The notes: a model not told the origin generated them from the letters alone. A DNA stretch of 64,000 nucleotides from Lethocerus indicus (GCA_019843655.1 JACDQD010000001.1:48542443-48606442); one strand, 5' to 3'. Positions 1 to 14,667 are shown, counted from the first letter of the stretch. Program-made: numbers and translations.

Positions 1-2370
1 TCTCAAAAGATTCAACGGGGCATGCATAATTTCATCTTGTTTGGATACATTTACATTTGAAAGGTCCTCAATGCATTCAGAATGCAATTTTAAAAATGTA
101 TCAACACTACTATCTGAGAAATCGATATCTTCATAAATTAAAGCTATACTTTCTAAAGAATTTTTTATGTCATGAATACTGATAACTTCTTTCTCCGAAC
201 ATTTCATCGAGGTCTTTATAATAGCGCACATATTATTATTTTGAACTGTTTCAGTATTCTCACAGTTGTCAACCATTTCTGTATCGTTTATTTTGCTCTT
301 TGACTCAACACCACTATTTTGTATATTACATGAATGCATTGTTTCTTTCGCCATCGCATCCTGTTTTCCTTCAGCTGTACTTACGAAATTATTCAGAAAT
401 GTCGAATTCCCATCTATACATTCGGACTGTTCGATAACGTTTTGGTCAACTTTTTCGGGAGTACAATTCATTTTGTCTTTATTTTTTACTTCTGCAGATT
501 TTTCATCGCCTATACCATATACTGTATTATTGCAATTATCTGTTCCGATAAAACTTTTACACGACTGTACAGCATTGTACGCCAATTCTGGAATCTGAAC
601 ATCGGAAGGATTCTCACAATACTCTGCGGCATTCATTTTGCCTTGCTGCATTGCAGCTACTATTGTTTCCCTGAGATTGAGATTCATTTCTTTCGGTGTT
701 TTACAACATTCTCGATTGCGTTTTATATTTTCACCCGACTTATCTTTTCCAAAAACTACATCGGTGCATAGATTAATATTGTTATGACCAGATCCGTTAA
801 AAGAAACATCATTTTTTAAGGTGGTTACTTTATTAATGTGGATGTTGCCAATATCAAATTTTAAGTTTGAGAATTCTTCACTATCCCGAAGGTGTAAATT
901 TAAATGAGTATCATCGCTAACAATTGAATCGTTTCCAGGATTAAATGACTGTTTATAACCTCCAATTGTTTCATCAGATCTGGATTCCAGAGTATAGTGT
1001 GGGGATGAGGATATACCTTTAGAATTTTCCATTTTTTCAAAACCGTCTTTAGTGGTGTCTCTGTAATTATTGAAATTGGAGCATTCCTTATCTTTACAAG
1101 AAAATTCCAGTGTTGTACTTGGAGCCATTAAAGAATCCGAGTTAGAGTTTATGAACTGCATACCGGTTATATTGTGTACTATCGGTTTCACGAGGATATT
1201 ATCAGACTTTGCAATTAAATCTATTCTTTCATTTCCACAATTGTACTGGTCACGTGCAGAATTAAATCCATATTTCTGCCATTCCTCATTTACCTTATTA
1301 TCGCTATAGAATTTTTCAACATCTACACCTGTACAAAGATCATATTTTCCATTGGATGTCGTTAAATTATCACATTTAGAAATATCACCTTCGGGGAAGG
1401 AGGCTGAGTTCATTACATAGTCCCTATTTTCAGGGTAAGATATTTCTCCATTTCTATAGTGGGTATTGTAATTTATGCTGGGGTTTGGTACTTTTTCTAT
1501 TTCCCTCTCGTAAGGAAAATCCATCCATGTCTTGTTCATATTATTTAACAGTAACGAGTTTCTGTAATCGGAGGAGTGTGGAATATCCCTCGGCTTTTTG
1601 GCATGATTGTTGCTATATGCCGGAGCAAAATTGCCAGACTGATTTCCAGTTTCTAACGTATAATAGCAGTTTTTCGAAGATACGGTGTAGGACTGCGGTA
1701 ACTTTTTTGAATCAACATTTCCTGATAATATGTATTCAACTTGCGGCTTGTTGGATGAACCCGGGAGTTTACCATTCTGTTCCAGATTGTACAAATCAAT
1801 TTCTTGGTATCGACTGTCCGCAGTAGTGATAAAATTATTTTGAGTTTTCGGGGTGCAGACCGATGTTTGGTAACTGTCCGTAGGGCAATTACACAAATTA
1901 ATTTGCTGATCTACAGCGCTATCAGTTAGTTCATTGGATTCATCGTCGTCTTTCCAATTTGCGAGAAATTGTCGCACGTCCAATTTTTGCAAATTTCTAT
2001 GAACCGGGTTATGACTGCCATTTCCATAAGGGTACTGGTAATTACGAACAGCGGTGTTGTCATAATTGTTATATTTGTACCTGGAGACGTGATCAACAGC
2101 TCCGTAGTTGGTCTGACTCATCGACTGAATTTGGGGAAACTGAAGATAGTTGCCAACTGGCATATAATTTAAAGATGAATGTTTGAACAGTTTGTTACTG
2201 TTTGTCAGTCTGGTGGTATCTTCTTGTAAATACTCCCATTTCATGCACGGCCTGTAAGGGGCTGGCCATTTTATTCTCTGACAGCATGTGTCCCTACATT
2301 GTACAGGCATATTGTAAGTGGGTTGTTGATAATAATCAAACCACATTGGTGTTTGATGCTCCTGAGCCAT
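1..2370 (-). CDS. Long open exon of an unrecognised Asn/Ser-rich protein, 3' end outside window
   Basis: Reading the minus strand from ATG at 2370-2368 gives 790 codons without a stop to the window edge. I checked the first 1 kb of the window codon by codon in this frame. The exon seems to begin at 2383, after a splice acceptor (T-rich tract ending TTTGTAG), so 5' exons are likely. The frame is also open from 2383 to the ATG, so the true start could lie in an upstream exon. The protein starts MAQEHQTPMWFDYYQQPTY. It has an N-terminal Cys cluster (CRDTCCQ), a short acidic stretch near residue 145 (FLANWKDDDESNE), and then low-complexity Asn, Ser, Asp and Lys-rich sequence with scattered Cys. 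I see no signal peptide, membrane segment or known domain, and I do not recognise the family. Uninterrupted length and absence of stops in AT-rich DNA are the evidence that it is coding. A disordered nuclear regulator is only a guess. Confidence 0.8.
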   Translation of the reverse strand, partial: MAQEHQTPMWFDYYQQPTYNMPVQCRDTCCQRIKWPAPYRPCMKWEYLQEDTTRLTNSNKLFKHSSLNYMPVGNYLQFPQIQSMSQTNYGAVDHVSRYKYNNYDNTAVRNYQYPYGNGSHNPVHRNLQKLDVRQFLANWKDDDESNELTDSAVDQQINLCNCPTDSYQTSVCTPKTQNNFITTADSRYQEIDLYNLEQNGKLPGSSNKPQVEYILSGNVDSKKLPQSYTVSSKNCYYTLETGNQSGNFAPAYSNNHAKKPRDIPHSSDYRNSLLLNNMNKTWMDFPYEREIEKVPNPSINYNTHYRNGEISYPENRDYVMNSASFPEGDISKCDNLTTSNGKYDLCTGVDVEKFYSDNKVNEEWQKYGFNSARDQYNCGNERIDLIAKSDNILVKPIVHNITGMQFINSNSDSLMAPSTTLEFSCKDKECSNFNNYRDTTKDGFEKMENSKGISSSPHYTLESRSDETIGGYKQSFNPGNDSIVSDDTHLNLHLRDSEEFSNLKFDIGNIHINKVTTLKNDVSFNGSGHNNINLCTDVVFGKDKSGENIKRNRECCKTPKEMNLNLRETIVAAMQQGKMNAAEYCENPSDVQIPELAYNAVQSCKSFIGTDNCNNTVYGIGDEKSAEVKNKDKMNCTPEKVDQNVIEQSECIDGNSTFLNNFVSTAEGKQDAMAKETMHSCNIQNSGVESKSKINDTEMVDNCENTETVQNNNMCAIIKTSMKCSEKEVISIHDIKNSLESIALIYEDIDFSDSSVDTFLKLHSECIEDLSNVNVSKQDEIMHAPLNLLR

Positions 2371-2562
2371 ACTGCATAATATCCTACAAAAAAAAATTGT
2401 TGTAATAAGGGTAATAACTATTAAAAATTAACTATTAAAATAAACTGTAACAATTTACTTTAATAAGCTGTATTTTTTTTCAATGTATCTAATGAAGATA
2501 ATGGATTTGAAGTAATTACTTCCTTTGCTCTCCTAAGAGCTTTAGATGTGATTGTATGTATG

Positions 2563-5802
<3,240 letters not shown>

Positions 5803-5920
5803 TCAGTAGATCCCTTCTAATGGCGAATATTTGGTGTAGCGGTAAAGTTGGGCTCCGCCGTAACCGTAAAGCAGCTTTCCCTTCCCGTTCTCGTCGTAGT
5901 ATGGATATCTGTATTTGGGC
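5803..5920 (-). CDS. Terminal exon of a small Tyr/Gly-rich, probably secreted protein
   Basis: A good acceptor (TTTTTACAG) precedes a 38-codon open frame ending in TGA at 5805-5803. The exon enters with one base completing a codon (phase 2 upstream). The peptide contains YPYYDENGKGKLLYGYGG and ends YSPLEGIY, so it is aromatic and glycine-rich with a defined C-terminus. The composition resembles short insect extracellular or cuticle-associated peptides; I have an impression of similar tails in other insects but cannot name the family. It is probably the last exon of the gene whose first exon is at 10558-10587: same strand, plausible spacing. A direct join fails on phase (0 versus 2), so at least one middle exon is missing. 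One weak candidate ends at 9766 in the right phase. Confidence 0.6.
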
Positions 5921-6622
5921 CTGTAAAAACGGAAACAAATTAAATCGACAAGTTTACAATAATAATTCGTACGCTATTCTTATAAACGTTACGCGGTCTT
6001 TTCATTTTATTAAATAAAGAAATATGCAGGACCTTAGAAGAATTTAAAATCAGTCTTGTAACTCGTGGGTATCACTTAAAGGTTTCTTTCATTCAGAGAT
6101 GAGTTGTTATGTTATTTATTAGTATTGATAAAATAATATGGCGAGCGTATCGATCGCAAATTGTGAATTTATGGAACGCGACGAAGGGAATTGTTCGATA
6201 AGGTATCGATTGGTCCCAACGATTTCATGACCCCGGAAAGGATCACGTTTGCCGCGCATAATGCGAAAATCGAACTTCAACCGATTCAAACAGTCATGCG
6301 ATGCCTGCTAAATTCGAATTTAGATCGATTGTTGTATCGTTCGGAATGTTAATTAGATTATACGGTGGATTATGCTAAGGAAATGCAAAAACTATTCATT
6401 CTTAACGATTATAGATTTTGTTAACCACTTAAAATTTAATCGCAAACAAAATACCCCTTATATTTTTCCCCATTTCGAAGAATGGCTATATTATTTTCGT
6501 ATTTATATTTCAAATAATGTTATGATACGGTTATTATCGAAAATATTAAGCGGTTTTTTTCAGCAGATCTCCTCGATTAATTAGTACAAGCTTTAATCGA
6601 AACAAAATTCGATCCGCCACCA

Positions 6623-6633
6623 GCATTCGAACC
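6623..6633 (-). other. tRNA-like B box
   Basis: The minus strand reads GGTTCGAATGC, close to the RNA polymerase III internal B box, with a short T-arm-like stem around it (CCGGG and GCTGG). It lies just beyond the 3' end of the minus-strand LINE at 6690-7165. It may be a tRNA-derived SINE remnant or a degenerate tRNA; no full cloverleaf was found. Confidence 0.35.
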
Positions 6634-6689
6634 CGGAATCTTCGGGTCAGTGCCCTGCCGTTTTTAAGCAACTTTTTTTAAACCTTTTT

Positions 6690-7165
6690 TTAGTTTGTAC
6701 AATCAACATGAATGTTATAAGTACAAGTGCTGATTTTTTTTCACATGTATTTCCTGATAAAAGGAACCACCCAAAGATGGCACTTTTCACACAAGAACAA
6801 TTTTAGACTAAGGGCTAAGAAGATCTCTGGGCCAGCGGCGTTTAAGCCGACGCGGGGGAGAGATAATGGATGGGTAAGAGAGGAAAGGGACTGAACGAAT
6901 GGATTAGGATGAGGAGAAAGGCGGGAGTGGAACTTCAGGAACCGGGATTTTTTGACTTCCTCGACTGTCGGTATGTTGAGGTCATGGTGGATTGTGTGGT
7001 TAGAAACATACCGGGGAGCATTAAGGATGGTGCGAATGACTTTTGACTGGAATCTCTGGATGCGAGCGATGTTGAATGTTTCGGTGGAACCCCATAGCTC
7101 AATTCCATATGTCTGTGTCGGTTTAAGTATCGCTTTGTATATTGTCAGTTTGTTACTTTAGTTCA
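6690..7165 (-). mobile_element. Jockey-like LINE, 3' fragment of ORF2 plus 3' UTR
   Basis: Minus-strand translation gives the well-known C-terminal block of Jockey-clade reverse transcriptases: AILKPTQTYGIELWGSTE, then IQRFQSKVIRTILNAPRY, then a stretch like FHSRLSHPHPNPFVQSL. The 5' end is truncated near 7165. The 3' tail contains the mirror of GTACAATCAAC and ends in an A-rich run near 6690. The same tail occurs at 10906-11050 and 24200-24275, so this is a dispersed family. The copy looks recent enough that its frame is mostly intact. Confidence 0.8.
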
Positions 7166-10100
7166 ATTTTGATGTCCGTTTTAGTAATGGCCTTAAGAGT
7201 CCAAATTTTCTGTTTAAGTCGATTCTTTTGAGCGGGTATGGGGATTCCACGTGTTTTAAGCAACAAAGGTACGCAATTAACGATTTATAGATATAAATGG
7301 CTAATCGACTTCCGGTAGGATCGCGTAATACTGTAACGCTGTAATACTGTGGGAATAACCTCGGTTTGCGTGGGTCGACACCCCTCCGCTGTTCCCTGTT
7401 TTGTCCCCTGTTTGGAAACCGTCAGCTTTCAACCAATTAAACCACGCAATTTACGAACTATAAATAATTTATTTTCGTTAAACGCCCACAGGATATCGTT
7501 TACAATATACGATTGTCGCATTCTGGCCCGGGGGGGGGGGTGAGAATTACCTAAATTATCTAATGACGATAAAATTCTCTAAAATTAAATATACTGATAT
7601 CTGAAGTCAATTATGCTCGTTTTATGCACAGTTTCGGCACATCAACGGGGTTGGTTGGGATAATAATAATAATATATAAATAATAAACAACCGGGCTAAT
7701 ACTATAACAGTGTCAACACAAGTGTCTTCACAGTGACATTTTCTATATTTTTAGCATAGATGGAACATATTTAGCTGTAAACAATTAATTAGCAATTCCA
7801 CAGGATATTTAATCATGAACGCGATTGTAAGTTTGGGACCCCGCTGCTCCGGGCCGCGCAATTTTTACGTAGTTGCGGATTCGGATTGAAAAACTGGACG
7901 CGGGGGCCGAATTTTACTTCGACTAAAACCTGTACTGAAGCTAACAAACGACTGAAGTAGGACTCGTAGTCGTCCTACGTAAAATTCCCAGTTTTTCTAC
8001 ACGCCGGCCAACATTCAAGGAATCCGTTCGAAAGTTCGGCCCGGCCGGCCACCCAATTTCGAAAGTTCTACCCAGGTGCCTTTTCGCGTAAGGAACCGAA
8101 ATATGGGCCCGATAGATACGTCGGTTATTATGCGTAGAAGAACGTCGGCCATTCGCGCGGTCGCTCGCCGTGTTTTCGAAACGTTTGCTAAATATCATTA
8201 TTTCTCGCTTACGCCGGTAAACGCGTATTGTTTTCATTTGTTTAATTAATGAACCGGTCACCGGGCAGTCTCGAGGAAGGGGAATAAATACAAGATAATT
8301 ACGATTTATGAATTGTAGGTTCCACGGTTTTTTATGCACGCGCTGTCACTTAAGCTTTCTCCTATTCTGACATATATCGTATCTTAAAAGGTCGCACTTT
8401 GTTTTAAACGTAATCAAAATATTTCTATTAGAGATTCGCCATCGGTGCACGCCGAACGTCGACATTTGCCGGTGTAAGTGAGAAATAAAGGTGTTCAGAA
8501 ATATTTCGTACATAAGCCGAGCGATTGTATATATTTTTTGTTAATGCCGACAGCCGGCAGGTATCAGTCTTTCAGAGTAACACCCTCTCGCGGTCCGACA
8601 ATTTACACCGAACTCGATACAACGCGACAGGAGGGAATATTTGAATTTAGCCGGTATACGCTGGCAGTTATGGAAACGGAAGTCGCGGAATGGGAAAAAG
8701 CGAAAAGCCGTGACGCAACGGAAGGCCGAGTTTCACCCCGGGGAGAAAGTGGCCTCCCCGCCGGTGAGCGGTGAAAGTGACTCCATTATCCGATACTCGA
8801 AACCGCTCGTAAAACGCTCCCTTCGCTTACCCCCACCCCGTTCTCGTTACGTATCCTCAATTTTCATTTCGTCTTTCGAGAACCAACTTGTACGCCAAAA
8901 TCGCATACCCGTAGGATAGCGGACGCGGCAGCCCAAGCCTTGTGGGGCTTATTCGCGAAAATGAATGGAAAGTCCTGGCAAAAATATGAAAAAATAAATA
9001 AATAAAAAATTTGAGTCGACCTCTCGTAATATTGGAAGTTCGGGGCTCTGGGCTCGAGCGTAGCTTCCACCAAGCACAATAGGAGGAGCGCCTGTAAAGG
9101 AAGAATGGATTGTTAAAAGCGAGTACATACGGGAAACAATTAAAACATGCGCTTTAGAGTGTTTAAAAGGGCTCTTACAATACTGGCGTATGTCGGAACG
9201 CCTCGGGGTTAATGGACCCGTGTCTCGAGACCATTCATTTTTTATCTCGGAATACATTATATTCTTTATATGATTTGTATCTTATTTTTCCGTGAGAAAA
9301 ATGACTCTTCAATTTCCGTCGGAATAATGTGCATCTAAAGGTGAAATTAGCTCGCGCGTGAAGTTTATTACCGGTGGAAAGTGAAGCTTCTCGCAATTTT
9401 ATTTCGAGGAGATTCTTTTTTTTCCGATCAAACCAGAAAAAGAGGAGGAAATTCTACCGACAAAGATCGCCGATCGGTAGGCTGGAGACTCTTCGGGTTC
9501 CACGCTCTTCGGGCGAAAGGAGCACACCGTTTCTATTTTAAAAGGCCTCTTGTCGAATTTATTAGAAGACCGAAACGTGTTAAAATGTTCCCCCGGTCCC
9601 ACTCTGGTTAACACGGCGCTCTGGACAAATGTTTCGTGTTAACTGCAATTCTATTTTCGATGCCCTGTTTTCAAATAGAAACAGAAAATAAAACGGAACG
9701 GCGCATCGGCGAAAAGAAACCCGGGGTTTATCGAAATGGGACCGGGTCGGAAACAGTATACTTACTTTCTTTCGGCCAGTGAAAGTGATTTCGACTTGTG
9801 GCAAAAGCGCCCCCGCGTTCCGGGTGCTTTAATTATACCTAAATTGAACCCGATTTTCAGTTTGGCATAAGAATACAACGCCGGGACTGTTTGCCGCGAA
9901 TCGTCGCCAAAGTTTCGATCGATTAATTTACCCGTCGATAATAAATTCGACGCCTCCGTCGGCGGTCAAAGACGATATATAGATCTTTGGCGGCCGCTTT
10001 AAATTGATAATTGACAAAAAAGGCGGGGCTAAGACTGCACACGGGGGCCAACCCAGTTGGTCTCGCTAATTCGCCCAAGATCTAACCGCTTTTACTTTTC

Positions 10101-10557
10101 TATTAGAAGTTAAGACGGCCAACGTCCCTATCGCGAATGTAATATTTCGCGTCGCGATTTCCACCTTTTTATATAAAAGTAAGTCAGGAATTGGCGTTTA
10201 TTGGGGAAATTCCACGGGTTTCGAGGCTATTTTAAAATAAAGATCCCGATAACCGAGGAAGGAATAATTTTCTTAAAACTTTTTTCGGGTCAAAACGTAT
10301 TTTTCTCAAGCCCCCGTTCAAATCCTTCTTCCTCGCTCAAATAATAGAGTGACGTATTCCAAATAGGTATATCTCTAAAGTACGGGGGGGATTCGAATCT
10401 TTTCCTCCTCCGAGGCGCGAAAAATCGGAGGGAAAGCGCGTGACAAGTGTCTACAACCAAAAATCAAAATTTGAACGATAGCGCCCTATTCCATCGAATT
10501 GATTGGGTAAAAGGAGAGTAAGGAAAAGCAAAGTAAAATAAATTAGGGGAGACTTAC
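7166..10557. other. CpG-rich stretch without resolved gene (possible intron of secreted-protein gene)
   Basis: If the exons at 5803-5920 and 10558-10587 belong together, this is intron plus unresolved middle exon(s). The best splice site is a minus-strand donor GTAAGTAT whose exon would end at 9766. In one frame it would end with two bases of a codon, matching the phase of the terminal exon, but its acceptor is unconvincing. Other open frames here (7349-7543, 8478-8919, 9381-9614) have no recognisable domain and no good splice sites. Confidence 0.4.
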
Positions 10558-10587
10558 GGTTGCGAGCGGGATGAGGAGGCGGGCCAT
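10558..10587 (-). CDS. Signal-peptide-like first coding exon
   Basis: ATG at 10587-10585 opens MARLLIPLAT and is followed at once by a strong donor, GTAAGTC. A short basic N-terminus followed by Leu/Ile-rich sequence is the start of a typical signal peptide, which would be completed by the next exon. The exon leaves in phase 0. It fits the first coding exon of a small secreted protein whose last exon may be at 5803-5920. Only ten residues are visible, so the call rests on the ATG, hydrophobic run and strong donor together. Confidence 0.5.
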
Positions 10588-10640
10588 GTCGGAGCCGGAG
10601 TGAAGCTGAGACTGAGAGAAAGTGAAACGGCGGCGGCGGC
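10588..10640 (-). promoter_or_regulatory. Possible initiator/5' UTR of the secreted-protein gene
   Basis: On the minus strand a TCAGTC word resembling the arthropod initiator sits about 25 bases upstream of the ATG, after a GC-rich (CCG)n stretch. No TATA box is visible at the expected distance. This is inference from motif and position only. Confidence 0.3.
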
Positions 10641-10778
10641 CCCTAGGCCCCAGGCCCTCCCTCTTCCCCCCTTACGGACTCCATTCTTTTAAATAATAGC
10701 CCGTTAATTGGCTCGCCCAACCCCAATTCCGATAAGCCCGCTCTTCATCCCGATTTTATACTCAGAGCTCGTCACACG

Positions 10779-10906
10779 AATTTGACTAGGAAAATTACAA
10801 AACCCGGTTCTATGTTTACCCCTCGTCCGTTTAACGAGGGAAATATTTGTCCATCTTTATTTTTATTTACGAAAGGTTTTAATTCTCTACGTTATATACC
10901 TAGTGT
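10779..10906 (+). mobile_element. TTAA-MITE copy, cut at its right end by LINE tail
   Basis: It carries the family core (TTACAAAACCCG, then TTTACCCCTCGTCCGTTTAA, then CGAGGGAAATATTTG). It reaches a right-end word ACCTAGTG and then passes directly into T-rich LINE tail sequence. The left end is diverged and no TTAA is visible there. Confidence 0.6.
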
Positions 10907-11050
10907 TTTTTTTTATTGCACAATCAACGATCAATACGTATTATAGGTGCAATTGATTTAAGTATTTTCCCACGGTGGAGAAATCACCCACCGGTGACAC
11001 TTTCCCGACTTCTTATTCTAGATCTCTGGGCCAGTTTAAGAGAGGGGGGG
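10906..11050 (-). mobile_element. Jockey-like LINE 3' UTR fragment
   Basis: The run of T followed by ATTGCACAATCAAC, and further on GATCTCTGGGCCAG, matches the tail of the LINE at 6690-7165 base for base in long stretches. It is severely 5'-truncated, with only about 145 bases remaining. The A-tail end abuts the right end of a TTAA-MITE. Confidence 0.7.
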
Positions 11051-11887
11051 GGACTTTAGAGGTGAAAAATCGTACATAATTCGATAAACCTTTAAATTTC
11101 GTTATCGATTCGTCTGTGGGGTTCCGCTGAGACGTCCGACATCGCTACCATCTAGGGATTCCGATAGATAGTCCTTCGAAACGTTCTTAATCCTCCCAGG
11201 TATGTTTCAAATCGAACCTTTCGCCACGACCTCTACATACAACACAACGAATTATTAAAATACAGGTCGCTAAAGTTTCAATCCCGCGTCTCACTCCTCG
11301 TCCTAATTTGCTCGTCGAAGCCCTCTCCTTCTTTAAGGGGGTTAAACGCCGATTAACCGGTTTGCAGAAGAACGATATTTCAGAAAATCCTTTTACATTG
11401 GCTATATTTTCTTTTTCATCTCGAATCAATTCGCTGTCACTGCCCGATAAGCTCGCCGACGCGTCTGCGAACTCTCGACATTATTTCATTACCGTTTTCA
11501 TAACATTCACTTTTAATTCACTATAGTCATCGATTGCGCGATCGCTTTCTTCACATATCTCTCGAAGTCGCTTCTTACTTTAAAATTTTCGTCACCGCTT
11601 TCATATAATATTATGTATTTCTTACGTTATGGGGCAGTGTATCGCGAACGAGGTTCATTGAAGCGCCGCAAGAGACACTCCGAATTCAAATGATACAGAT
11701 TGCTCATTGGTGAACAGGAATATGTTAATATTAAATATTAAATATTAATATTAAACCGCGTGACGAGTTGTCAGCCGCGAAATTTGCCCGAGGGGTATAT
11801 CTTGTTTTCAATAGGAACGAACGGACTGACCATTTTGACCAGAAGAAGATAGCGACCGGTAGGAGATAGGAAGCCCACTCCCCGACT

Positions 11888-12045
11888 TTAAGACTAGGTT
11901 TGCGGGACGCGTCAAAATGAGGCATTTCGACCTTCAAAAAACAAACCGTTTGCATTTTTTTACCATTCATGCCGACTTTCATTCATTTAACGGGGGGAGT
12001 AGGTATCGAAGTTTATGTTTCTCAAAAGTTTTGTGATTTTGAAGT
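11888..12045 (+). mobile_element. TTAA-MITE copy, right end lost
   Basis: It begins TTAAGACTAGGTTTGCGGGA, matching the family's terminal sequence, followed by the shared core (GCATTTTTTTACCATTC, CATTTAACGGGGG, ATCGAAGTTTATG, CAAAAGTTTTGTGATTTTGA). The right terminus cannot be found and sequence similarity stops near 12045. Confidence 0.65.
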
Positions 12046-12320
12046 TCCGGTTTTAACTCTCCGGCACCGGTGTCCCGACAATATCTTTCGGAGATAACGC
12101 ATGTTTTTAACGGCTTTTCGGAAAGCGGCCGGTGTTGTGAAAAACAACAGTATACGAAATCGCCCCCGTATTTGGCAGTCGCGTTACAGGCAAAAAAACG
12201 GAAGGTGTCTTTCGAAACGAACGCGGCGATAACATATAATTTGAGATTCGTTATGAGCCGCCCTAGTTCCTGCAGATTTCCCGACCTGCAAATGCGTCCC
12301 CGACTGTTCCCGTCCGCTAT

Positions 12321-12473
12321 TTAACACCGGCGTCCAAATGGTACATTTCAAATTTAAACAGAAACATTATAAAAATTCGTATAAATTAATAAAATTATAA
12401 AAAGTTCGCATTTTTTTACCACTCGCGCGACTTTAATCCGTTTAACGAAGGAAATGTTATATACAAAAAAGGG

Positions 12474-12516
<43 letters not shown>

Positions 12517-13026
12517 AGTTAATTGTTCTCAAACGTTTTGTAGTTTTGAAATTTCCTACGCGGTATAGCCAGGGCGGGCGTGCGGTATTTTTCTTGGACA
12601 CAGAAGGTACGGCACCTTTAAAAAAGAAGAACTGCGATTTATCACCCCGTATATATACAATTTTTCATGGGAATTGGGCGGGGAAATAAAAATTCTTTAT
12701 TATGTGAACAAAAAGACATATTACGCAAAGGGACACGTTTATATTTTGCGAACTTTTCACGTGCTTCGTCGATATTAATTGGCTGCGTAATACAATTTTC
12801 CATCGATAGCATTGCTCCCCTCGGCTCGTGCTTCATCGCCTATATTTTTTTATTTATTTCAATTTCGGAAACGTTCTCTCTCGCCCTTTTGCAACCGTTT
12901 TTTAATGGACCATCTGTTAGGCGGCTTTTCTGTGTGCGCCGAATACTCGGCTTCTGCCCCGGTTATGCCTCCTCTACGGTATGCCTCAAATTGACACATA
13001 AGAAACGTCCGTAAACCTGGTGTTAA
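12321..13026 (+). mobile_element. TTAA-MITE copy interrupted by a ~400-bp insertion
   Basis: The left end is TTAACACCGGCGTCC at 12321 and the right end is GTCCGTAAACCTGGTGTTAA finishing at 13026. The two ends are inverted and flanked by TTAA. The core matches the family up to about 12570 and resumes at about 12971 (ACGGTATGCCTCAAATTGAC). The intervening 12571-12970 is foreign to the family. Similar words flank the break (CTACGCGGTAT and CTACGGTAT), as expected of a nested insertion. Confidence 0.65.
12479..12513. repeat. (TA)n microsatellite inside a MITE
   Basis: A TA run sits at the point where the other family members have only a few TATA units, so it expanded inside this copy. Confidence 0.9.
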
Positions 13027-14600
13027 TTACCCGGTAATTTATGTTACACGGTATTAGACAGAGCGGTTGATTTATACCTAAGGGAAAAGTACCGCCGCGC
13101 CCTTGTATCGATTACTGAAAACTCACCCGCCATTCGGTATTCTAATGTATTTGCTCGCGGATTTTACGCAATTTTGAAACATTCGCGAAAGAATACGATG
13201 TTCGGTTGAAATTTTCACGCCCTCTATTTTACCCCGAGTCGATTTAACTCTAAATTTTGATCTGCGTTCTATCGGCAGATAATAAAATAATATAATAAAA
13301 TAATAATAAAATAATAAAATTCAATAATAAAATAATTATTGAAAGGGACGTAAATTGCGAACCCACGAAATAATGATGATTTTAAAATGAAACTTAAAAT
13401 GCCTCATTGTCTCAACCGGGACTTTGTAATCCTGAAAGGATATCGTATTATTTGCGAATACAAAAATTATGTTTTTGAGCGAACTTTAAAAGTTCGATTT
13501 CTCTAAGCACACTCAGCGCAGTGGTGAAATTGTATTTGTAACAATAGGACATAATCTCCATAAAATACTGAGTAATACCTAAGTCAGCCTCATTACCCGA
13601 TACTAAGTGTGTTTCGTGAAATAGTTTCAGAGAAAAGAATATGAACGTGGTTTCGAATTAAATTCTATATTTTGGAAACTTTTTATATCTTCATGGAAGA
13701 GCGTGCGGAGCGGTGTCGTTAAGGATCGATAAGGTCCGAGAGTGCCTTTTAAATTAATTAGATATCCAGTAGGGCTAGAATTTGTTATCCCAGTCGTGTC
13801 TTGGGAGGTACGCGAGGGAAATTGATTATCTCGACGCTGGAGGTTCGAACAAATCTAATGTCGACTCCGTTTTGTTTCCCACGCATTTCGAGCCAAATTT
13901 CGCCGCAAAGTAGGTATCTGTTTTTAGGTATTGAAGAAATTCGAATACTGTTTTTTATTTAATTGAGCCTTTCTTTTTTCTTCGCTTTACGATAGGTTCA
14001 ACGGTTGTAAAAAAGTATATTTAATGGTTACGAGTGGAAATAATGTTTTAGCGCATGTCCGACCTGGATGTGGCTTCTTGCGCAGGGGCTTCCCTATATT
14101 GATCCCGATTCCCCTCAGCCACTCATTAACCTTTCAGCCTGTGTTTGCAACGGGTGCCCCTATCGTACGTCCAAAAATACCAGTAATGGGTACGTAACAA
14201 TTTATATTTTCAAGCTTAAACACTTTCTGTCGTACCGCCCTCGCCCATTGGAACCGGCGTCCGCTCCAGTTTTTACGCTTCCGTATAATATTGTCCAGAT
14301 TGTTTACGAAACTTGCCATCGGCATTTCGTTGTACCTGCAGGGGAATTTTGTCATATCATTAAGGGTTTTGTGATGAAGGTGAAAGTTTGCTTAGACTCT
14401 GTGCTCTATTTAATATAATTATTTTTATTATACGTTACGGTACTATCAGCCACGGGGTTGAAAGACCGAACAATCGAGTTTCACACTAAATGAGCCATAA
14501 GTGACAAAATGTATGTCTTATGTCTTGTAACTGTTATGACTTTTTGATATTTACTGAGGTGGGAATCGGTAATTGAAGAGGCCGAAAATATAAAATTATA

Positions 14601-14667
<67 letters not shown>

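Noticed and set aside
266..771. Plus-strand open frames over the left-edge gene
   Set aside because: They are shadows of the long minus-strand frame, which is far longer and begins just inside an exon with a good acceptor.
12667..13014. 115-codon plus-strand frame
   Set aside because: It runs through the nested insertion and out into the right end of a TTAA-MITE, so it is not a gene.
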